From: Rhodoferax sp.
Lineage (GTDB): Bacteria; Pseudomonadota; Gammaproteobacteria; Burkholderiales; Burkholderiaceae_C
Assembly: GCA_021731215.1 (NCBI GenBank)
Contig: JAKFXU010000349.1
Span: forward strand, 1 to 5,708
Direction of reading: 5' to 3'
Length of the DNA: 5,708 nt
In this document: in pieces, positions 1 to 2,915 of the stretch
Layout of the letters: every line of letters starts with the position of its first letter
Numbering within the stretch: the first letter of the stretch is position 1
Program-made: the position numbers and the translations under genes
Notes under the pieces: model-generated
The model's database searches: none
Told to the model about the DNA's origin: nothing
Seen by the model: only the letters and a program-made list of their open reading frames with translations

Positions 1-147
1 GGTCAGCCGCTGCACCCGTGACAGCACGGCGGTGGGCGACAGGCTGACGCTCTCGGCCAGCTTGAGGTTGGAGATGCGGCCATCCTGCTGCAGGCAGGCC
101 AGGATCTTGAGGTCGATGCGGTCGAGCTCGGGCAGTGTTTCACTCAT
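1..147 (-). CDS. Lrp/AsnC-family regulator, N-terminal part (cut by window edge)
   Basis: Reading the minus strand from the ATG at 147-145 gives 49 codons open to the window edge, starting MSETLPELDRIDLKIL. The pattern LDRIDLKILACLQQDGRISN-KLAESVSLSPTAVLSRVQRL is the winged helix-turn-helix of Lrp/AsnC proteins. The first helix lies at about residues 8-22, and the HTH at about 26-48, with LSPTAVLSRV as the recognition helix. The family senses amino acids through a C-terminal RAM domain, which lies outside the window here. The ATG overlaps the stop of the upstream regulator as ATGA (147-144), and there is no well-placed Shine-Dalgarno, so translation is probably coupled to that gene. Family membership is secure. 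The ligand is unknown; the neighbouring genes suggest arginine, ornithine or proline. The gene is partial only because the window ends. Confidence 0.88.
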   Translation of the reverse strand, partial: MSETLPELDRIDLKILACLQQDGRISNLKLAESVSLSPTAVLSRVQRLT

Positions 148-569
148 GACAGGCGATAGGTTTCCAGGTGAATGCTGGTCTCGGTGCTGCTGATGCCGCG
201 CACCAGCCGGATGCGCTCCAGCACTTTTGACAACTCCGCCAGATTGGCCGCGCGCAGCTCGGCCAGCAGATCCCAGCGCCCGTTGGTGTCGTGCAGAGAG
301 GCGACGCCGGGTTCGCCCAGCAGGCTGGCAATCACGGCGCGGGTCTCGTTGCCCTCCACCGCCACGCTCATCCAGGCCCCAATTTCGGTCGGTTGCGCGT
401 CCGGGCGCAAGCGCACGGTGTAGCCGACGATGATGCCGGCATCTTCGAGCTTGGTGACCCGGTTGGTGACGGTGCCGCGTGACACGCCCAGCTTGTGCGC
501 CAGCGTCGCCACGCTGGTGCGAGCGTCTTTGCGCAAGAGCGACAGCAGTTGTTGATCGGTAGCATCCAT
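144..569 (-). CDS. Lrp/AsnC-family transcription regulator, divergent from the arginine/ornithine genes
   Basis: This is a complete 141-residue protein starting MDATDQQLLSLLRKDART, close to the usual 140-165 residues of the family. An N-terminal winged HTH spans about residues 2-50 (ATLAHKLGVSRGTVTNRVTKLEDAGII). After a short linker, a C-terminal RAM/ligand-binding domain spans about residues 60-137 (GAWMSVAVEGNE, then NGRWDLLAELRA, then GISSTETSIHLETYRLS). Such proteins form dimers to octamers and switch DNA binding when an amino acid binds between RAM domains. The same frame stays open to a TTG at 599, but the ATG at 569 is preferred because the family normally starts a few residues before the first helix. 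The gene is divergent from ocd across 124 bases and overlaps the next regulator by 4 bases. It is the best candidate for the local regulator of ocd and arginase, perhaps also of putA. That role is inferred from position. Confidence 0.9.
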   Translation of the reverse strand: MDATDQQLLSLLRKDARTSVATLAHKLGVSRGTVTNRVTKLEDAGIIVGYTVRLRPDAQPTEIGAWMSVAVEGNETRAVIASLLGEPGVASLHDTNGRWDLLAELRAANLAELSKVLERIRLVRGISSTETSIHLETYRLS

Positions 570-603
570 GCTGCTATTTTGGCGCTTTATACTGACCAAA
601 TGA

Positions 604-618
604 CAGAAATTTGTTAAA
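604..618. promoter_or_regulatory. possible Lrp-type binding site (weak)
   Basis: CAGAAATTTGTTAAA fits the remembered E. coli Lrp consensus YAGHAWATTWTDCTR at 11 of 15 positions, with AAATTT at its centre. It lies in the AT-richer middle of the divergent spacer, 35 bases upstream of the regulator start and 76 upstream of ocd. AT-rich spacers give such matches by chance, and this regulator need not share the E. coli Lrp specificity, so this is only a candidate. Confidence 0.22.
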
Positions 619-624
619 AAGCAA

Positions 625-647
625 GCAATGTTGCCGATTTACATTGC
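625..647. promoter_or_regulatory. operator-like inverted repeat in the divergent spacer
   Basis: Perfect 7-base arms GCAATGT (625-631) and ACATTGC (641-647) are separated by 9 bases, so their centres are 16 bases apart. That places both half-sites on roughly the same face of the helix, as expected for a dimeric regulator. The left arm also begins a shorter dyad, GCAA-TG-TTGC (625-634). The repeat sits between the divergent regulator and ocd and overlaps the possible ocd -35 element at 644-649, so binding could block or modulate ocd transcription. The repeat is seen directly. Its use by the adjacent Lrp-type protein is inference. Confidence 0.4.
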
Positions 648-671
648 CATGCCCTGTTGGGACACTACTCT
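644..671 (+). promoter_or_regulatory. possible sigma70-type promoter of ocd-arginase
   Basis: TTGCCA (644-649) matches the -35 consensus at 5 of 6 positions. A spacer of 16 bases separates it from TACTCT (666-671), which matches -10 at only 3 of 6. This would start transcription near 678 and leave a short leader holding the AGAGAA ribosome site (681-686) before the ATG at 694. The poor -10 would suit an activator-dependent promoter, but no stronger case can be made by eye. On the opposite strand TATAAA (minus strand of 586-591) could serve the regulator gene, though without a good -35. Confidence 0.25.
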
Positions 672-693
672 GAACTTTACAGAGAACAGCATC

Positions 694-1839
694 ATGAACC
701 GACCCGCCCCCGCCCCAACCCAGTTTCTCAGCGTTGAAGACGTGGCCGCCATCGTCGCCCGGGTGGGCCTTGCATCCACCCTGAGCCGCATGGCCGACTA
801 CATCGAGGCCGACTACCGGCGCTGGCAGGACTTTGACAAATGCGCGCGCGTCGCCAGCCACTCGAAAGAGGGCGTGATTGAACTGATGCCGATTGCCGAC
901 GCCAGCAGCTACGCCTTCAAATACGTCAACGGCCACCCCAAGAACACCGGGGCCGGCCTGCCCACCGTGATGGCCTTTGGCGTGCTGGCCGATGTCGCCA
1001 GCGGCCGGCCCGAGCTGCTCAGCGAACTGACCCTGACCACCGCCCTGCGCACCGCCGCCATGTCGGCGGTGGCGGCGCGCGCGCTGGCCCGTCCGAATAG
1101 CAAAAGCATGGCGCTGATCGGCAACGGCGCGCAAAGCGAGTTCCAGGCGCTGGCCTTTCACCACCTGCTGGGCATCCAGGAAATCCGCCTGTTCGACACC
1201 GACCCGCAGGCCAGCCGCAAACTGATCGCCAACCTGCGCCACACCCCGCTGCGCCTGACGCTGTGCGCCAGCATTGGCGAGGCGGTGCGCGGCGCCGACA
1301 TCGTGACCACCGTCACTGCCGACAAGAGCAACGCCACCATCCTCACGCCCGAGCTGATCGAACCCGGCATGCACATCAACGGCGTCGGCGGCGACTGCCC
1401 CGGCAAGACCGAGCTGCACCCCGACGTGCTGCGCGCCTCCAGCGTCTTTGTGGAGTACGAGCCGCAAACCCGCATCGAGGGCGATTTGCAGCAGATGCCC
1501 GCTGATTTCGCCGTGACCGAGCTGTGGCAGGTACTCAAGCAACAAGCACCCGGGCGCAGCCGGGCCGATCAGATCACGCTGTTTGACTCGGTCGGCTTTG
1601 CGCTGGAAGACTACTCGGCGCTGCGCTACCTGCGTGATTGCGCCCGCGAGCTGGGGCTGGGGCAAGCGCTGTCGCTGATTCCCGCGCTGGCCAACCCGAA
1701 AGACCTGTTTGGCCTGATCCGGCCGCTGTCGCAGGCAGCGCCGCCGCAGGCTGCGGCGAGCGGCGCTGCGCCGCGCGGCGCTGCGCCGCGCAGTGCTGCA
1801 CCCGAAGCCGCGCGGCAAGAACTGGCGCTGGTCCTATGA
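694..1839 (+). CDS. ocd: ornithine cyclodeaminase
   Basis: The 381-residue protein belongs to the ornithine cyclodeaminase/mu-crystallin family. It converts L-ornithine to L-proline and ammonia using tightly bound NAD in the cytosol. Visible motifs are KYVNGHPKN from residue 76 (Lys76 matches the substrate-carboxylate lysine), GLPTVMAFGVLADVASG, the Rossmann loop GNGAQSE (143-149), and GVGGDCPGKTELH with Asp234, the position of the catalytic aspartate (Asp228 in the Pseudomonas putida enzyme, from memory). The extended KYVNGHPKN and GGDCPGKTELH signatures mark true cyclodeaminases rather than other family members. The frame is open from an ATG at 628, but the ATG at 694 is chosen for its upstream AGAGAA (681-686) and family-like start. 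Family members are about 350 residues; the extra length is an Ala/Pro-rich tail after about residue 346. The stop overlaps the arginase start as ATGA (1836-1839), so the two are co-translated. Confidence 0.95.
   Translation: MNRPAPAPTQFLSVEDVAAIVARVGLASTLSRMADYIEADYRRWQDFDKCARVASHSKEGVIELMPIADASSYAFKYVNGHPKNTGAGLPTVMAFGVLADVASGRPELLSELTLTTALRTAAMSAVAARALARPNSKSMALIGNGAQSEFQALAFHHLLGIQEIRLFDTDPQASRKLIANLRHTPLRLTLCASIGEAVRGADIVTTVTADKSNATILTPELIEPGMHINGVGGDCPGKTELHPDVLRASSVFVEYEPQTRIEGDLQQMPADFAVTELWQVLKQQAPGRSRADQITLFDSVGFALEDYSALRYLRDCARELGLGQALSLIPALANPKDLFGLIRPLSQAAPPQAAASGAAPRGAAPRSAAPEAARQELALVL
1762..1806 (+). repeat. 15-base tandem repeat encoding the Ala/Pro tail of ornithine cyclodeaminase
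   Basis: The unit GGCGCTGCGCCGCGC occurs twice exactly (1762-1776 and 1777-1791), followed by a decayed third copy, AGTGCTGCACCCGAA (1792-1806). They encode GAAPR, GAAPR and SAAPE. Each perfect unit contains the dyad GGCGC-T-GCGCC. Just upstream is another dyad, CCGCAG-G-CTGCGG (1744-1756). The block ends 29 bases before the arginase ATG. Copy number could change by slippage without breaking the frame. The mRNA here should fold strongly and might influence translation of arginase; that effect is inference. Confidence 0.8.
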
Positions 1840-2792
1840 ACGCAGGGTTGGCGTCCAACCCGAGCGCCGGCGGGGTCAGCCTGATCGGGGTTCCGACCGA
1901 CATCGGCGCCGGCACCCTGGGCGCGCGCATGGGGCCGGCGGCGCTGCGCGTGGCCGGCATTGCGCAGGCTATTTGCCAGTTTGGCCTGGACGTGAAAGAC
2001 TGCGGCAATCTCGCCGGCCCCGACAATCCCTGGAGCGCTGCCGTCGACGGTTTTCGCCACCTGCCCGAAGTGGTGCAGTGGAACCAGTTGCTGCATGACG
2101 CCATGTACGCCGAACTCCAGAACGGACGCCTGCCCATCATGCTCGGCGGCGACCATTGTCTGGCGATCGGCTCGATCAGCGCGGTGGCGCGCCATTGCCG
2201 CGAGCAGGGCAAGAAACTGCGCGTGCTGTGGTTTGACGCGCACGCCGATTTCAACACCGCCACGCTCACGCCCAGCGGCAACATCCACGGTATGCCGGTC
2301 GCCTGCCTGTGTGGCCACGGCCCGCAGGCGCTGGTGGAAATTGGCGGCCAGGTGCCGGTGCTCAACCCCAAACAGATTCGCCAGATTGGCATTCGCAGCG
2401 TCGACGCGGGCGAGCAGCGCCTGGTGCACGAGATCGGCATTGAAGTGTTCGACATGCGCTACATCGACGAGATGGGCATGCGCCACACCATGGAACTGGC
2501 GCTGGCGCTGGTCGATGCCAACACCCATTTGCACGTCAGCCTGGACGTCGATTTTCTGGACCCGGCGATTGCGCCCGGCGTCGGCACCACGGTGCGCGGC
2601 GGCCCGACCTACCGCGAAGCCCAGTTGTGCATGGAAATGATTGCCGACACCGGCCGCCTGGCTTCGCTCGACCTGGTGGAACTCAACCCGGCGCTCGATG
2701 TGCGCAACCAGACCGCCGAACTGGCGGTGGACTTGATCGAGAGCCTGTTTGGCAAGAGCACCTTGATGCGCAAGGCCGTGGCGCGCCAGTAG
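1836..2792 (+). CDS. rocF: arginase
   Basis: The 318-residue protein is a member of the ureohydrolase family that hydrolyses L-arginine to L-ornithine and urea at a binuclear Mn site. All metal ligands are present: His107 in GGDHCLAIGS; Asp134, His136 and Asp138 in DAHADFNT; Asp237 and Asp239 in SLDVDFLDP. SGNIHGMPV carries His151, the active-site histidine position, and Glu282 in VELNPALD matches the substrate-binding glutamate. The spacing from Asp239 to Glu282 (43) equals that recalled for rat arginase. DFNT plus SGN-HG-P is the arginase rather than the agmatinase pattern. The frame extends upstream to 1638, but that part is out of frame with ocd yet lies inside it and has no family similarity. 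The ATG at 1836 sits in the ATGA overlap with ocd and leads directly into VSLIGVPTDIGAGTLGARMGP, the normal arginase N-terminus. The product feeds the cyclodeaminase. No clear own ribosome site is visible. Confidence 0.95.
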   Translation: MNAGLASNPSAGGVSLIGVPTDIGAGTLGARMGPAALRVAGIAQAICQFGLDVKDCGNLAGPDNPWSAAVDGFRHLPEVVQWNQLLHDAMYAELQNGRLPIMLGGDHCLAIGSISAVARHCREQGKKLRVLWFDAHADFNTATLTPSGNIHGMPVACLCGHGPQALVEIGGQVPVLNPKQIRQIGIRSVDAGEQRLVHEIGIEVFDMRYIDEMGMRHTMELALALVDANTHLHVSLDVDFLDPAIAPGVGTTVRGGPTYREAQLCMEMIADTGRLASLDLVELNPALDVRNQTAELAVDLIESLFGKSTLMRKAVARQ

Positions 2793-2852
2793 CCGGGCGC
2801 GGCGGCGCCGACGGTGGGCCTAGTCAATTGCACTACGCAAGGCGTTCATTTA

Positions 2853-2884
2853 GGTGAAAAATTCACCGGTGAATTGTTAACAAT
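2853..2884. promoter_or_regulatory. palindrome cluster (probable operator) upstream of putA
   Basis: The hexamer GGTGAA occurs three times: forward at 2853-2858, inverted at 2862-2867 (TTCACC) and forward at 2868-2873. The last two form a perfect 16-base palindrome, AATTCACCGGTGAATT (2860-2875). The first pair forms GGTGAA-AAA-TTCACC (2853-2867). Overlapping the right side is a second perfect palindrome, ATTGTTAACAAT (2873-2884). The cluster lies 31-63 bases before the putA ATG, in the only AT-rich part of the spacer. A weak promoter could be TTGTTA (2874-2879), 17 bases, TATTCA (2897-2902), which would overlap the second palindrome. Dense symmetric sites here strongly suggest regulator binding. 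Which protein binds is unknown; one of the Lrp-type regulators is possible. Confidence 0.6.
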
Positions 2885-2915
2885 CGCCACTTCAACTATT
2901 CAAATGGAATTTCTC

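Noticed and set aside
570..599. TTG start at 599 extending the complete Lrp-type regulator by 10 residues
   Set aside because: The ATG at 569 fits the family N-terminus, and the extension contains the TATAAA that may be the regulator's own -10.
628..693. Upstream ATG extending ocd by 22 residues
   Set aside because: The added sequence (MLPIYIAMPCWDTT...) has no family similarity, would lie over the operator-like repeat and promoter, and the ATG at 694 has a better-placed ribosome site.
574..1818. Long minus-strand open frame (414 codons) opposite ocd
   Set aside because: It is the antisense shadow of ocd in GC-rich DNA. Its Gln/Ala/Gly/Arg/His-rich translation shows no domain, while the plus strand encodes a clear enzyme.
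1638..1835. Upstream start for arginase inside ocd
   Set aside because: The added 66 residues are an Ala/Arg/Gly-rich alternative reading of the ocd end, and the ATGA overlap at 1836 leads directly into the arginase fold.
1574..2534. Two overlapping minus-strand open frames of about 300 codons opposite arginase
   Set aside because: They are shadows of the arginase and ocd coding sequence with low-complexity translations and no family motif.
2793..2822. GC-rich dyad after the arginase stop as a rho-independent terminator
   Set aside because: GGCGC-GGCG-GCGCC gives only a 5-base stem and no T-run follows. Whether transcription reads on into putA remains open.
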